Assembly: GCF_016808335.1 (NCBI RefSeq)
Contig: NC_053142.1
Coordinates: 40,343,674-40,407,673 of the forward strand
Direction: 5' to 3'
DNA: 64,000 bases
Source: Panicum virgatum
Lineage: Eukaryota > Streptophyta > Magnoliopsida > Poales > Poaceae
The notes beneath the pieces are model-generated. The model was not told the origin of the DNA, searched no databases, and worked only from the letters and a program-made list of their open reading frames with translations. This document shows positions 11,990 to 23,743 of the stretch, one piece after another; position 1 is the stretch's first letter; every line of letters starts with the position of its first letter. A program made the translations under genes and the position numbers.

Positions 11990-12256
11990 CAGGGGCGGAT
12001 CAAGAGGGTGCGTCAGGTGGCCCCGGCCCATCCTAAGATTTGGCATCATCCTTTATTTTTTTCATATATGTTCTTAGTTTCTTACTGAGTGATAGAAAAA
12101 ATAGCCAGTAATTATTTTTTTTATGTACAACAATTGGTAGTTGAATGGAGAAGGTGAAAATTGAGAAATTACACTAAAATTGATTTATTCACTACAATAG
12201 TTTTAAAAAAATTCTATTGGACCACACCCTAACAATAAACTCTAGATTCGCCACTG
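11990..12256. mobile_element. hAT-type MITE with 8-base target duplication
   Basis: 267 bases from caggggcggat to attcgccactg, whose ends are inverted repeats. It is flanked on both sides by gcatggtc (11982-11989 and 12257-12264), a perfect 8-base duplication, which is the hAT hallmark. It has no coding capacity and belongs to the same family as the element at 12432-12634. Confidence 0.8.
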
Positions 12257-12431
12257 GCATGGTCTTAAGTTACATGCACCATGCACTTATATTTATCCAT
12301 GCGTAAAATGTAAAAATTCATGCCTGTGTAGCCTATCCACCAGATCGCACTGCACCTTGCTCACTTAACTTCTCGATCCTCTTACTTCCGCCAACGTGTA
12401 TCATCCCCCAATTATTCACGTTCATCGAGAC

Positions 12432-12634
12432 CAGGGGCGGATCCAAAGGGGGGGGGGCTAGGGGGATCAAGCCCCCCTACCTCTCCAAAATCAATGGATC
12501 CCCCTCTAAGCCTCCTCTTAATTTTTAGAAAAAAATAATGAAGAAGAAGGGGAGATTAAAGGGAAGAGAGGGGGATGAAGAAGATGACAAGGGAGATGAG
12601 CCCCCTCTAATTGTGTTGGCTGGATTTGCCACTG
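12432..12634. mobile_element. hAT-type MITE, second copy of the family
   Basis: 203 bases from caggggcggatcca to tggatttgccactg. The perfect 8-base duplication atcgagac lies at 12424-12431 and 12635-12642. The interior is purine-rich on one side (gggggggggctaggggga, then aagaagaaggggag) and non-coding. It is inserted only 176 bases from a relative. Confidence 0.85.
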
Positions 12635-12642
12635 ATCGAGAC

Positions 12643-14077
12643 TAACCAGTAACCACACCACACTCCACGACCATGCTTTTTGCTATTGGACCGCCACGTA
12701 CTGTGGCTGTTCAAAGCCCCCTAACCTAAACAGGGTGTGCAGTGCTCCTGTTTTTGCTTGATTTTCATAATTAGTGTATCGTGTATTCGTGTGTACCTTT
12801 TTCTGTGTGTGTGTGTTTGAGTTGGACTGGTTTAGGGTTTTGAACACCCCTATGATGATGTGCCCCCTATGTACCGCCACCAGGATCAGGGCCATCATCA
12901 TGGTGCCACCAGCTTCAATATATATCTCTGTTGGATGATGGTGAACCCGAACCCTAAGTCCCTAAATCCCAATCTTGCGTACATCAGACCTTTTACCGTA
13001 CCGAGGACTTCGTCAGCGTTGTAGAAGAACAGCCAAGCTTGAATTGCAACAAGAATGAGTGGTAAAATATTGTGAGTGTGAAAGAGAGATAAAATTACCC
13101 GGTTAAGACTTAGCTTTCCTTTTTTTTTCTGCTTCACGGCTATGGTGTCTCATGGAGTTCTGTGGAGGCCGAAGAAAGGTCAAATAGGACCACATGCTCA
13201 TGCTGGAACGAACTGCTCGATCATTTAAAAGGATCTTTTTGAGCTTACATTGTCAATAAAAACCAACCAGCATGATTCACATCTTTAAGGGATATAAGAG
13301 CGTTGAGATGATTATGTTCAGCAAAACCGGAATATCCCTTCTACATGTAAGAACTCTGAAGATCAATACGGTAATCACACAAAACGTGCATGCACGCACA
13401 CTTAATGCCTGACATTTCAAGTAATGCATGGTTGAAAACTCCAAACTTAGTAACAAGGTACATGAAAATAAATCAGAGCACAACATACATAAAAAAAGCT
13501 GCTAAACCCATTTTCCTAACACTAGAAATCCATAGCTGAACCAGTGACCGGAGCCATCCCGCATGAAGCATGCAGTAACATAATGTTGCAAACAAACTGA
13601 AGAACGCTTATCTGAAATACACAGGAGTCATCTGTAGAGGACGCATGCCGTTGCACAACATGGGAGAGAGAAATTTACTAGTTGCCCTAGTAGCTGGCCT
13701 AAAAATTGCAGCCTAGAGCATGGTTAATTTCCTGATGGATTTCAGAAGAAGTGCTTGATGACGACGAAATAATGCATGGTTCTTGAATGCTGCTGTGAAA
13801 TGAATCGGTGTGATGCCGCAAGTTGTCTTAAAAAACTGAACCCGCGTGCATCTCTATCCTAGCTGCTAGTAGTGCTATTTCTGCAGGCAATCGCGGGGTG
13901 CAGAAGAAACAATGGGATCAGCAAGATATATATCAGGGGGTGTGCTGCTTAGTCCATGAAGGAAGGAGAATGAGGAGACTGTGAGTGAAGAGGGGGAGAA
14001 GAAGATGCATGAGTTACCGGGACGTGATCGCATGACATGTCCGTCCCGGTGGCCGCCGCAGCTGTTGCTATGGTTCC
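12643..14077. other. Intergenic region and 3' flank of the ERF gene
   Basis: No convincing gene. Frames of 60-80 codons on the minus strand (12683-12901, 12898-13137) have no recognisable domain and include low-complexity sequence. The last few hundred bases before 14078 should hold the 3' untranslated region of the minus-strand ERF gene, but I could not place a polyadenylation site with confidence. Confidence 0.45.
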
Positions 14078-15319
14078 TTATGCGCTGGAGTGCTCCATAC
14101 CGGCCTCATCGCCGGCGAAGCGACCGTGGAGAAAGAGGCCTGGTGGGGTGCTGTCCATGTCGTAGTCCCAGAAGGAGCTCCCCGGGCCCCACGTGTTGAA
14201 CCAGGCCTCGTCGGCCGGACCCCACTCGCCGCCATGAGCCACCGGCGCGTGAATCATCTCAGACGAGACTGCTGGCATGGTAGTAGTGTCTCGAGGGCTG
14301 CCTCCTTGCTGCGACGACGATGTGTCCACCGGTGGCTGTGGCTGCCAGTCCGTCGTCGATCCTTCTGCGTGGGGCGGTGGGGTTTGTTGTCCGCTCGCCT
14401 CGTCCGGCGTCTGTGGAGGTGACGACGACGACGACGAGCCAGACCCGGCGCCGGCGTTCTGCTGGGCGGCTGCGGAGCTAGCACTGGTGCGGCCGCTCCC
14501 CCCGGCGTGGCCCTTGCCGAAGAACCGGTCCGGGAAGTTGAGGCGTGCGTTCTCGCCGCGGAGCTTGAAGGCCTCGCGGTCGTACGCCATGGCGGCGTCC
14601 TCGGCGGAGTCGAACGTGCCGAGCCAGAGCCGCGTGCGGTTCCTCGGCAGCCGGATCTCGGCCACCCACTTCCCCCAGTGCCGCTGCCGCACGCCGCGGT
14701 ACAGCTTCTGCGGCGGCGGCGGCGGAGCCCGCATCAGGTGCTGGTACAGCGAAGGCAGCGCCGCCGCCGCGGCCTGGCCGCCGCGCGGGCTCAGGTTGAG
14801 CGCCTCGTTCCAGTACCGCAGCAGATGCTGCTGCTGCTGCGGGGAGCCCTCCGCCTGCAACAAGAGCTGCGCCTGGTGCTGAGGCGGCGCGCCGAACGAT
14901 ATCATCTGCTGGCTCTGCGGGGGCGCCTGCAGCCGCGGCGGCGACGCGCTGGAGTGCTGCCACGGCGGGAGCTGCAGCCGCGGGGCCGCCCCACCCGCCA
15001 GCGCCGAGGTCTCGTACGCGAACGGGAAGATACGCCGCGCGGAGGGCGGCGACGCCGCCGCCGCCGCCGCCGAGGCGGCGCTGGCGCGAGGGGACGGCGG
15101 GGCCAACGAGGACGTCGAGAGCGACGACGCGGAGCGCTGGAAGCGGTCCGGCCCGCGCCCGATCTTCTTGAGCGGGCGCAGCGACGCCGCCGACGCGTCC
15201 TCCATGACCGGCGCCAGCTGCCGCCGCGGCTGTATGGGCGTGACGCCTTTCCCCTTCCACCTCCTGCCCCCACAACCGCCACCGCCGCCGCTCTCGCCGC
15301 TCGCGCTCGACGCATCCAT
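14078..15319 (-). CDS. AP2/ERF transcription factor, DREB A-6 (ERF group I) type
   Basis: A nuclear DNA-binding regulator of 413 residues in one exon. The single AP2 domain spans about residues 206-263 and shows [12 protein letters not shown], the WVAEIR core and the WLGTF and NFPDRF ends. The valine of WVAEIR is typical of DREB-class factors, which bind DRE/GCC-like elements. Upstream, QQMISFG and [15 protein letters not shown] resemble conserved motifs of ERF053/ERF054-type A-6 proteins. Low-complexity Ala, Ser, Gln and Pro runs surround the domain, and the C-terminal part is acidic with aromatic residues (WFNTWGPG), a plausible activation region. The frame is open for 45 more codons upstream, but the Met at 15319 is preferred because a TATA box lies 75 bases before it. 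A-6 members often act in drought, salt or cold responses, but the target genes here are not known. Confidence 0.9.
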   Translation of the reverse strand: MDASSASGESGGGGGCGGRRWKGKGVTPIQPRRQLAPVMEDASAASLRPLKKIGRGPDRFQRSASSLSTSSLAPPSPRASAASAAAAAASPPSARRIFPFAYETSALAGGAAPRLQLPPWQHSSASPPRLQAPPQSQQMISFGAPPQHQAQLLLQAEGSPQQQQHLLRYWNEALNLSPRGGQAAAAALPSLYQHLMRAPPPPPQKLYRGVRQRHWGKWVAEIRLPRNRTRLWLGTFDSAEDAAMAYDREAFKLRGENARLNFPDRFFGKGHAGGSGRTSASSAAAQQNAGAGSGSSSSSSPPQTPDEASGQQTPPPHAEGSTTDWQPQPPVDTSSSQQGGSPRDTTTMPAVSSEMIHAPVAHGGEWGPADEAWFNTWGPGSSFWDYDMDSTPPGLFLHGRFAGDEAGMEHSSA

Positions 15320-15392
15320 GCCGAGACGACGACCACGATGCTGCAGCGCGCCGATGCGAAGATGCGCGCAACCGAAAGCCCAGCGACCCGGC

Positions 15393-15401
15393 AATATATA
15401 C
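15393..15401 (-). promoter_or_regulatory. TATA box of the ERF gene
   Basis: Read on the minus strand the sequence is aagtatatattgcc. It lies about 75 bases before the ATG at 15319, so transcription should start near 15365 with a leader of about 45 bases. This supports the downstream Met rather than the longer frame start at 15454. Confidence 0.6.
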
Positions 15402-16226
15402 TTGGACGACAAGATCCTCGTAAAGAAACTGATCCTGACACCAACTTGCAGCACGGACAGGCGAGCGAACTCCCGGAGAAATGATCACTCCGCGACCGGT
15501 GCGGGCCTGGCGAGCTGGCGCGCGCGGTGGCGTTTGGTTCTGGAGGCGACGGGGACGGTTTGGCTTATAAACGTCGGGGCGTCGACGAAAGCCAGAGCGA
15601 CGAGCCGGCGGGTGATTCCTCACCTCACCTCGGCCTGGTGAACCGACCTTGCCGCCGCGAGCCAGCAGCATGATCTCACGGCCGGTGGCCGGGCCCCACC
15701 CCGCATTGACTCGTCGCGGGCCCTCCCGAGCCGACACGTCAAGGCCGCACGTTGGCCTTTTGTTTCTGTTGCTGTCACCGCGGCGTGGACGGACGGCACT
15801 GATCGATCGATGGATGGATCTGCTTTGGCTGGGTAGATTGACCCCCCTCGGTTGCTTTCCTGGTCCTCCAATCTGCCGGCCCCGACCACCCTCCCGAAAA
15901 GGTAGTGGTGTGGCTCGATTATAAATTTGAGTTTCGGCAGTTTCGAACCAATCCCATCACGCCCGCAATAATTGCGTTGATGCCAACGGACAGTTTGGCA
16001 ACGTTGTCACTGTTACCATTCTGAGTAGGTACGAGAGCATATATATACTGAAATAACGATAAGATGCATGCATGATTAGGGGTGCCTCTAACATGTGTAT
16101 ACCAACTAAAAAATTCTCAAAAGTCGTAAATTTTGTCATTGTCAAACCAAAATGCTCATTGCAACGACGGTCAGGAATAGCACTGAGAGCAATAGATAAA
16201 AAAAACTTCAAATTAAATGACTAGCT
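15402..16226. other. Upstream region of the ERF gene
   Basis: GC-rich up to about 15900, then AT-rich. It should contain promoter elements of the minus-strand ERF gene. A second TATA-like sequence (cgtttataag on the minus strand) occurs near 15564-15573. The long frames across 15500-15740 are by-products of GC bias. No other gene is seen. Confidence 0.4.
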
Positions 16227-16329
16227 ATAACATACTCCAAATATTTTTTTTAGAACATAACATACTCCAAATTAAACGATGTGTTGTTGACTGACAACTC
16301 TTTATTCGTTAGTATTCTCTCTTCACATA

Positions 16330-16575
16330 CTTCCTCTGTCCTGACATGTAAGTCATTTTAGTTTGTTCTAAATTAAACTATTTTACGATTGACTAAATTT
16401 ATAGAAAATAATAATAATATTTGGAATGTCAAATGAGAATGATTATAAAGTATATTTTCATAATTTACTTATTTGATGTGTTAGATATTAATATTATTTT
16501 CTATGAATCTGATCAAACATAGACTATTTTGACTTGGGACAAACTAAAATGCCTTATATTTTAGGTCTGACCGGG
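16330..16575. mobile_element. Degenerate Stowaway-like MITE
   Basis: About 246 bases flanked by TA dinucleotides (16328-16329 and 16576-16577). The left end cttcctctgtcctgacatgt and the right end atattttaggtctgaccggg are imperfect inverted repeats of the grass ctccctccgtcc type, and the inner arms (agtcattttagtttgt and acaaactaaaatgcctt) also pair. Non-coding and aged. Confidence 0.6.
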
Positions 16576-16577
16576 TA

Positions 16578-17369
16578 GTGGGCAAATGCTCAGCCGCTGA
16601 CATGCATGGACCATCATCATATAGCTAGCTAGCCCTTACTATGCGGTAGGTAACGGAACCTACAGACAAGCGATTAGTTTTCTCAATTGTTCCAGAGAAA
16701 AGATTAGCTTTCTTAATCGCACGCCAGAAGGGCTCCAATCGGAATTTGTCCCCGCGCTGCGTGCTTCCCCCCTTGTCCAGTTCGTACGACCTGCCAGTAG
16801 GAAGATGAATTAACTAGCATCGTCTCCTTGTTAAAACTGTATTATAGCTTATCCCTCCCGAATTGGTTAGGCTAGTGGTAGGCTTTGCCGAATAAACTAG
16901 CGTGCTAACCTAAAGCCCCCGCTTAATTTAGGGCCCCTCACCCCCGTGATTTGTCCTGGGGATCGCCACGAATTGCTCGAGGTGGCATGCTGTTCGGTTC
17001 CTGCATGCCGTTTCCTCTTCGGAACTACTAGTAACTGTGAGTGAGGTGCGAGCATGCCTGCAGCTTTGTCCTGATCATCATCACCTTGTTCATTGTTATA
17101 CGTGCTTCTTCAGTTCGTCACAGAGGTTGCTTCAGCTAGCTACAATATATGGACGCAAGCATGATGACGTTTATTTTGCTAAGATTACTTCTGCCCATCT
17201 CGGTGAGTTGTAGGTTGGTGGCTGAGCACGAATATGCTGGACCGGATTGCGTGCTTGATAGATCATGTCCTAGCCAGGGCAACAACCCAACCGTACTGTA
17301 CCACACTAGCACCAGCATCGATCGGTGCGTGGAGGACAACGATGGATCGATCTACAGCAGCCTTGGGCC
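16578..17369. other. Intergenic region with one short secreted-type frame
   Basis: No firm gene. A frame starting at 17149 encodes 84 residues beginning MDASMMTFILLRLLLPISVS, which looks like a signal peptide, followed by a stretch with several cysteines. Its last ~12 codons and stop lie inside the MITE at 17370, so it is truncated or fortuitous. Confidence 0.35.
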
Positions 17370-17527
17370 TAAGGGTGGTAAAGGGCCCAATATTTTGAAC
17401 TAGAAAATCTAAAGATCGGGCCCTAAAAGGACCGGGCTCTAAACATATATATTTTTGAACTAAAAATTTTAAAGACTTTATTGGGCTGTGAAGAGGCCAT
17501 TAGGGCCATGGCCCATTACCACCCCTA
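17370..17527. mobile_element. 158-base hAT-type MITE (copy A)
   Basis: Ends taagggtggtaaagggcc and ggcccattaccacccccta-like sequence form inverted repeats. The perfect 8-base target duplication cttgggcc is at 17362-17369 and 17528-17535. A second copy of the same length, in opposite orientation, is at 28866-29023. Non-coding. Confidence 0.85.
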
Positions 17528-18836
17528 CTTGGGCCTGGGCAGTTGGCAACGGTGGCCCGCGGCCGAGCTCCGGTGCCAGATTCTTCCGGAAAATATGACA
17601 AAAAGGAAGAGTCGGTCGATTCGATCGGAGCGGCGGAGGCAGCCATTGGACCTTTTTTTTTGGGCGCATTAGGGGTCCGGGGCACGCGTGCTCGAGGACG
17701 TACCCGCCGGCCCCCGGCCGCGCGCGCGCCATCGCTTTCGGCACCAACGGCACAGACGACCCAACAAAAAGATCTCTCGCTTCAATTCCTTCTCCTCACT
17801 TCCCGCACGAAAAAGAGAAGTCCACGGCTCCACGAACGCGCTGCTGCGGCGGCGAGGGGCCCGCCATCAGGCGCCGGCCGGCGGCTCGCGGCCACCACGG
17901 TCGTACGTGACGGTGGTCGCGGCCGCCCACCCACTCCGGGGCCCGGGCAACCCGGCCAAGCACGCACCCGTGGTAGTTTGTGTGGTCGAAGCGGCGGCGA
18001 CGGCGGCCTCCGCCGGGACCGTTGCGTGTTGCAGTGTTGCAACACGGAGGGGGTCCCCGTCGTCAGCCGCAGCCGCGCCGCGCCGGCCGGTGGCTTTGCA
18101 GGCTTTTTGACCCAAGCGGGACACGGTTTCGTGTGTGCGTGCCGCGGCGGCACCCAGCTGGCTGGCTTGCGGCCGGCCGGCCCCGGCGAGGGCGCTGACC
18201 TTGTTGCTACTGGCTGGCCTGTGCTGTGCGTGCGAATCGGGCGGAAACTTTCGCTTTGGCCGACGCACCCATGCAAGCTGCACGACGACGACGACGCTGC
18301 CGCGCAAAGGCGGTATCGATCGGGTGCGGCAGCCCAAGTGCGCATCGAAACGTGGCGCCACTTGCGCCGGACGATCGATCGACGACCACCGTCCTGCCTG
18401 GCGTGTAACATAGGTTGATGCTTGCCTGCTGGCGTGTTACCCAGCCCGGCCGTCCCGCCGACAAAGAGGCCTTTGACTTGCTAGTGCTCAACGAGAGGAT
18501 AAAAGGGCAGCTCCAATGTGTGTTTTTTTTAGGGTGCTAGGAAGAGAGAGAAATAGATGGAGAGGGTGCAATACACTGGAAAGAATCTTATATGTTCTAT
18601 CCTGGCACCTGGTGCCCAGCTTTCCACCCGGTTCCTATATTAAAGAAGTGTTTTGTATCTCTATTTACTAGTTCCGCTGCATCTCAGATTGGATATGGAT
18701 ACTGCTTGTGGCTATGGAAGCAGAACATATGAGGCCAACTTTTGCTACACGCTGGAGCAAAATTTACCAAGCTGGAACTTTAGAATTGGATCCCATCTTA
18801 GCACTATTTAGAATTAGGCGTGTCAATGGGTGACCC
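17528..18836. other. GC-rich intergenic region
   Basis: From 17530 to 18500 the GC content is high and frames of up to 291 codons are open on several strands at once, as expected by chance in such DNA. None shows a domain or a typical grass codon pattern. From 18500 to 18836 the sequence is AT-balanced and featureless. Confidence 0.45.
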
Positions 18837-18839
18837 TTA

Positions 18840-19452
18840 GGTCATCTCCAACAGCTCCTCTATCCAATCTTGTATCTGTAAAAAAAAGAAAAGGAACCCA
18901 AGAAAGGGACAAAACCCCCCTTCCAATAGCTCCTCTATCTGCGCTCGTTCTGTATCCGCTTTTGCAAAAAGCTGGCCCCGTCCTCCAAAGGTGGAAGATG
19001 GATCCCATCCTCCAAATCCCCGCGCCGCCCCGACCTCCTCTCCTGCGCGCCGCCCCCGACCTTCTCCCGTGCCGAGCGCGCCGTCGCTCACCGCGCCCCT
19101 CCACGCCGCCCCCGACCTTCTCCCACCGCCGAGCGAGCCCCTCCACGCCACCCCGACCTTCTCCTGCCGTCGCGAGCCGCGCTCGCCGCGCCCCTCCACG
19201 CCGCCGTAGACGAGGTCGCGCTGGAGACCATGGCGGCGCTGGAGACCATGGCGGGTCTGCGGGAGGAGGAGGGGAGGAAGAAGATAAGATAAGAGTATGA
19301 CGTGTGGGGTCCAGTTGTCAGGATTGAGTGGAGGAGTGGATGGATAGACAAGTTGTTGGATTCCCCCCTCTTTGGATGGCTAAATGATTTTGCAAATGGT
19401 TGTCTAAATTGAGTTTAGACAATGGAATTTGAAGGAGCTGTTGGAGATGCTC
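18840..19452. mobile_element. Tourist-like (PIF/Harbinger) element with GC-rich interior
   Basis: 613 bases. The left end ggtcatctccaacagctcc and right end ggagctgttggagatgctc are inverted repeats, and TTA is duplicated at 18837-18839 and 19453-19455, the PIF/Harbinger target. The interior (about 19020-19300) is very GC-rich and Pro/Arg coding-like in all frames. That is unusual for Tourist MITEs and may be captured sequence. Confidence 0.7.
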
Positions 19453-19570
19453 TTAGGGACACCTCCAACCCTCTTTAGTTTAAAATATTGTACTAGTTTT
19501 TTATAATAAAATATTATTTTAGAAAATAGTACAAAATTTTGAACTAAAGAGGGTTGGAGGTGCCCCTAAG
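19453..19570. mobile_element. Palindromic mini-MITE
   Basis: A 118-base near-perfect inverted repeat running from ttagggacacctccaaccct to agggttggaggtgcccctaa, with arms of about 45 bases. Its first three bases, TTA, are also the target duplication of the 18840-19452 element, which therefore inserted into the end of this one. Confidence 0.65.
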
Positions 19571-19604
19571 GGATGTCCGAGAGAGTGGGTCCGGTTACTG
19601 CCAA

Positions 19605-19948
19605 GGCCATGTTTGGTTCATAATGTGAAAAAAAAATTCAAAAAAAGACGAATGCCTGCATGGAGTACTAAACGAAGTTTATTTGTGAAACTTTTTCACG
19701 AATGGGTGTAACTTTTCGAGACGAATCTAATGAGTCAAGTTCCACCATGATTGGCTACAGTGATGCTACAGTAACCGCACCTAAACATCCTCTAATCATG
19801 CGTTCAAAGACCTTATTAGCTACAGCACATGCTACAGTACCATAATTGTGGATGTTGTTTTGTAATTAGACTTTATTTAATACCTTTAATTAGTGGTCAA
19901 AGGGGCAAAAAAATCATAAAAACTTTTTCACCCCTACAAAACACGGCC
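19605..19948. mobile_element. MITE of the ggccgtgttt family (copy 1)
   Basis: About 344 bases between ggccatgtttggtt and aaaacacggcc. It carries the family's inner signature (cgagacgaatctaatgag, attagctacag). A 3-base repeat caa flanks it. Related copies are at 26673-27030 and 27516-27828. Confidence 0.65.
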
Positions 19949-22453
19949 CAAATTACAGACAGCGTGTCAGAGTACTGGCCGGCCGTGTGGAATATTTCAT
20001 TTACAAGACAAGATACGGAACAATAATGAGCAGTGGCTTCGTGGTTATTTTGCTGTATCTGTCAAAATCGTGCCATGTGATGACAAAAGAACTATGCACA
20101 TAGACATGCAAGCATATAATATGGCTCTACTAATATCTGAGAGGAAGTACGGCGGCTCGGCACATTGACGTACGGCATGTTACAATTTTTGAAATTTTGA
20201 GTATCTCTATATTGTGGAGTTGTGGATTTGTTGCACAAACATGTTCGAGAGTCATGTTTAATTTGCTGGTCTTTTTTTTCCAAGAACACACACACACACA
20301 AACTGTGTATGTATAGTACAAACACACACACACTTAATCCCTACCAGGAGCCAATATAGTAGCGGTGGAGGAGGAGAAAGGAAGAAGAAATGGAGGGGAA
20401 AAACATGACTGTAGAGGAGGAAAGAGAGGTACCATCCAGGCCAAGACTGCATCCGCGCCCCTGAGATCCCTAGGAACGTTGGACTGGGATGAAGATCTTA
20501 AGACTCACGAACTGAGCCGAGAGATCTCTGAACTGATGAACTAGGTGGAGAGATATTAAGATTGATTAGCAAATAATAGCAAAGCCACCATAGATCATCA
20601 TAACGCACAGTACTTGGTCACCAGTACCGTCACTGCAAGTTAATTAAAGGGCTGATATTGGTTCCTAGCTAATAAGACCTTCTAGTAAAATCTTTCAACT
20701 AAACTTAGGCAACATAGACATCATCACGCACGGTACTTGGCCAAGTCTTCTACGTCCAATAAACTGATAACGATGATTACTTGATAACTACTGATGCTGT
20801 ATCGTATGTATGTGTCAATGTGTACACCCCACAGCTAACCAAAGCATATAACTAAGTTATCAGAACAAATGGTCCATGGTCTAGGTCTCGTATATGTATA
20901 CGCATACAGCTGACAAGATCAGTTGGAGCTGGTAGAATCTAGCTAGGGTTCTAGACCTTTAATTTATACTATTTGTATTTGGAATCATCATGAAAACAAT
21001 ATATATACACTCCCGGTTTGAATTCGCACTCAATGGATTAGCATAGGGAAATTTGAAATTGTACGTCTTTATCAAGTTTGCGTCGTCATCCCTACTGCTT
21101 GCTAGGGGGTGGAGAGATGATGTACTGTACGCAGCAAAGCTTCGAGTAGAATTAGTCCCGCAGACAGTAAAACGACAATCTCGATAAGCACAGGAATTTT
21201 AATATGGTCAAAGTTCGACTGGTTGCGAAACGAATTGGTCCTTGCATGTCTTTTGTTGTTCTTGATCGACAACGACCTTGATGTAGGGTTACCGAAGAAC
21301 ACAATCTGGTTCGGATGAGAGGACAGCATGCTTATATATGATTTTACTTTACTGGTTCATCATGCATGAAAAATGAAAAGTTGATAAGTCAGTATGGTGA
21401 GGAAGGACACAGAATCATTTCATTGTGATTTCGCTAGTTCTCTTCTTTGATTTTGGCTGCAAAATGGTGGGTTATTAGTTCCCCACCTGAATTCGTACTG
21501 CCGGTCAGAACTATTGGAACCCGGGCGTTCAGGAATCAGGACCAATCCGAGATACCTAGAAGGCAGGGAAAAGCAGCAAGCACTAGATTGATGAAGAGAT
21601 GGAGTGAACAGGATGGCGTCGTCACTTATACGCCAAGCAAGCTAACAGATCGCCGAGCATGCATCATCATTACTCGTCAGAGTGAAATGGAGCCGTGTCC
21701 TGGTCCGCATTGGTGCTAACTGAAAATATCAAAAGCAGCACTGTCCAAAACAGCCGTCACGCGCTGCAAATTTCTATGACTCAAACGCCCCGTTATTTAT
21801 ACCTAACCACACGCACTAGCGAAATGGAGGCAGGAGAGAGAGAGACTGGTTAGCCGCCACTTGATGCCGCACTCATCTCTTACCCAGCGCTAGCTACTCG
21901 TGAAATATCTTCTGCTAGCTCCAGGTGGGTCTTATATATTTGTCGTGGGCTTTTTCCGCTGATGATTGAGAGCAGATGATCCATGCGCTAGATTATACCC
22001 AGAACCCAGTCCGATCATCCTTCCGTCCTCCTCCGGAAGCAGAAGATATGATCAGCGCATCATTGCGGCATATCGCATAATGATGGTAAACAATGACTTG
22101 GCTTGAACGGCACATGTACGATTGCTCAATATTATTTGTGCAACCACGCAAAATGCTAAGGAAATGCGACATCTCATAATGGTTTCCCATCACCTGCACG
22201 GGGAGGAGGATCCAAAGGGATGTCCGTTTGAGAGAAGGACCCTGATGGCCACAGGCCCGATCCACTGGGTTCAATATGGGCCAGGTTGTGGAATCAAGCC
22301 CGCTAGACGTAATAACACAGGCAGGGTCCAGGAAAGGGTCACTGGGTTCCTTACGAAAGGCCCATGGAGAAGCACTGTCCTCTCTCTCTCCCTCCTTTTT
22401 GAGCAAGCAATTCCTGTAAAATACTCCCCCGGATCATTAAAATATAGGGTTAG
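19949..22453. other. Intergenic region
   Basis: No gene recognised. It contains short CA tracts at about 20286-20333 and otherwise mixed sequence. Frames of 75-137 codons (21102-21329, 21993-22406, 22122-22499) have no domain and overlap one another on opposite strands. Confidence 0.45.
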
Positions 22454-22572
22454 TTGGATCCATGCCACTACAATTTCACGATTTTTGATTTCATGTTGAA
22501 ATCGATGCCATTGAGTGGCATGATTTTCAACGTGAAACCCAATTTCACGGAGTTGTGGTGGCATGAATCGAA
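22454..22572. mobile_element. Small foldback MITE
   Basis: About 119 bases whose left half (ttggatccatgccactacaa, atttcacg, ttcatgttgaa) pairs with the right half (ttcaacgtgaaa, cacggagttgtggtggcatg). No clear target duplication was found. Non-coding. Confidence 0.45.
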
Positions 22573-23743
22573 TTTTCCCTAAAATATATATGTCCCACTT
22601 ATATGAATTAAAAAAATGTAATTTAGTAGGAATCCTAAATGTATTTCACGAGAATATGTTTGTAGGCAATTCACGTTTATGAGTAGGAGTGCTACATTGT
22701 AAGTAGCGGGTGACATGCACCCACAAAAATAAGCAAAATTAGTGATCATGTCTAATTTTCATCATATATTTATCTCCCACAGCTCAATTCTATACACCCA
22801 CAAGATGAGTGCATCTCAACCTGCTAGTGGGCTGAAGCCCAACCTGAACCCAAACCAATCCGTGTCATTATTGTATAAAACATAAATCCACCCCACTCCA
22901 ATCCATCAATTACAAAAACCAATTCACCCCACTATGATATTATATTATCCTATATACCATATCAATCCACCCCCACAACTATGGTTTCAACCCATTGTAA
23001 AACCATAGTTTGGTGTGCGGCGAGCGACCACCAAACTGCAGCTGCAGCAGGAGGCGTTGCTTCTCAGGCAGGCCTCCGGCTACCTCTAACGGTGCCCTGT
23101 AAACCGCCCCCCACCCCACGTAAAGGGAGCTTTGGAGGGAAATCTGATCCAACGGTTCCCCCCAAAGCTCCCCGTATATACAGGGGGAGTTGAAACTCCC
23201 CCCATATATAAGGTGAGTTTCAACTCCCCCTATATCTCTAATCACACCGTTTCTTCGTGATATTAATCCTATTTGAGCCCCGTAACATGATGATAATGCG
23301 TATTATGACAGTATAAATACTGTATGATTTTTTTAATTCAAAAATGATAAATAAATAGTTAGTTAATGAGTGATAGTATATAGAGGGAATAGATATGGGG
23401 GGAATGGTTGGAGAGAAGGAGTTATAGGGGGAGGAATCTTTTGGAAGGAGGTAGTAAAATATAGTAAATAGTACGTTTGGGGGGAGTTGGATGGGGGAAT
23501 GGTTGGAGATATCCTTAGTCTGCTTGACTGCCGAGCAGCCCAAGGAGGCTCACATGGGGGCGTTCCTTCTCAGACTGCACTTGCACGATTAAAAAGAGGC
23601 CACTCAATTAGCGATAACACTGGGAATCCTTTTTACATGCATCACGCCCCAAACCCAACAGATGAACACAAATACGAATTCTTCACTGGATCACAAAAGA
23701 GGCCACTCAATAAAGTCTTAGACGAAAGCTCCAGTTGATCACT
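22573..23743. other. Intergenic region with inverted motifs
   Basis: AT-rich with a 23160-23235 segment in which ggggagttgaaactcccc and gagtttcaactccccc repeat each other in alternating orientation. A g-rich stretch at 23395-23510 resembles the end of another element, but I could not find its partner. No gene is seen. Confidence 0.4.

Noticed and set aside
14478..15737. A 419-codon frame and a 325-codon frame over the ERF gene in other frames
   Set aside because: They are shadows of a GC-rich exon. They lack domains, while the minus-strand 413-codon frame contains the AP2 domain and conserved A-6 motifs.
17543..18418. 291-codon plus-strand frame and overlapping minus-strand frames
   Set aside because: Several strands are open together because of GC content, no domain is visible, and the 5' end runs into the MITE flank.
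23000..23510. A complete MITE with ggggag...ctcccc ends
   Set aside because: Inverted motifs exist but I could not find two matching ends or a target duplication.
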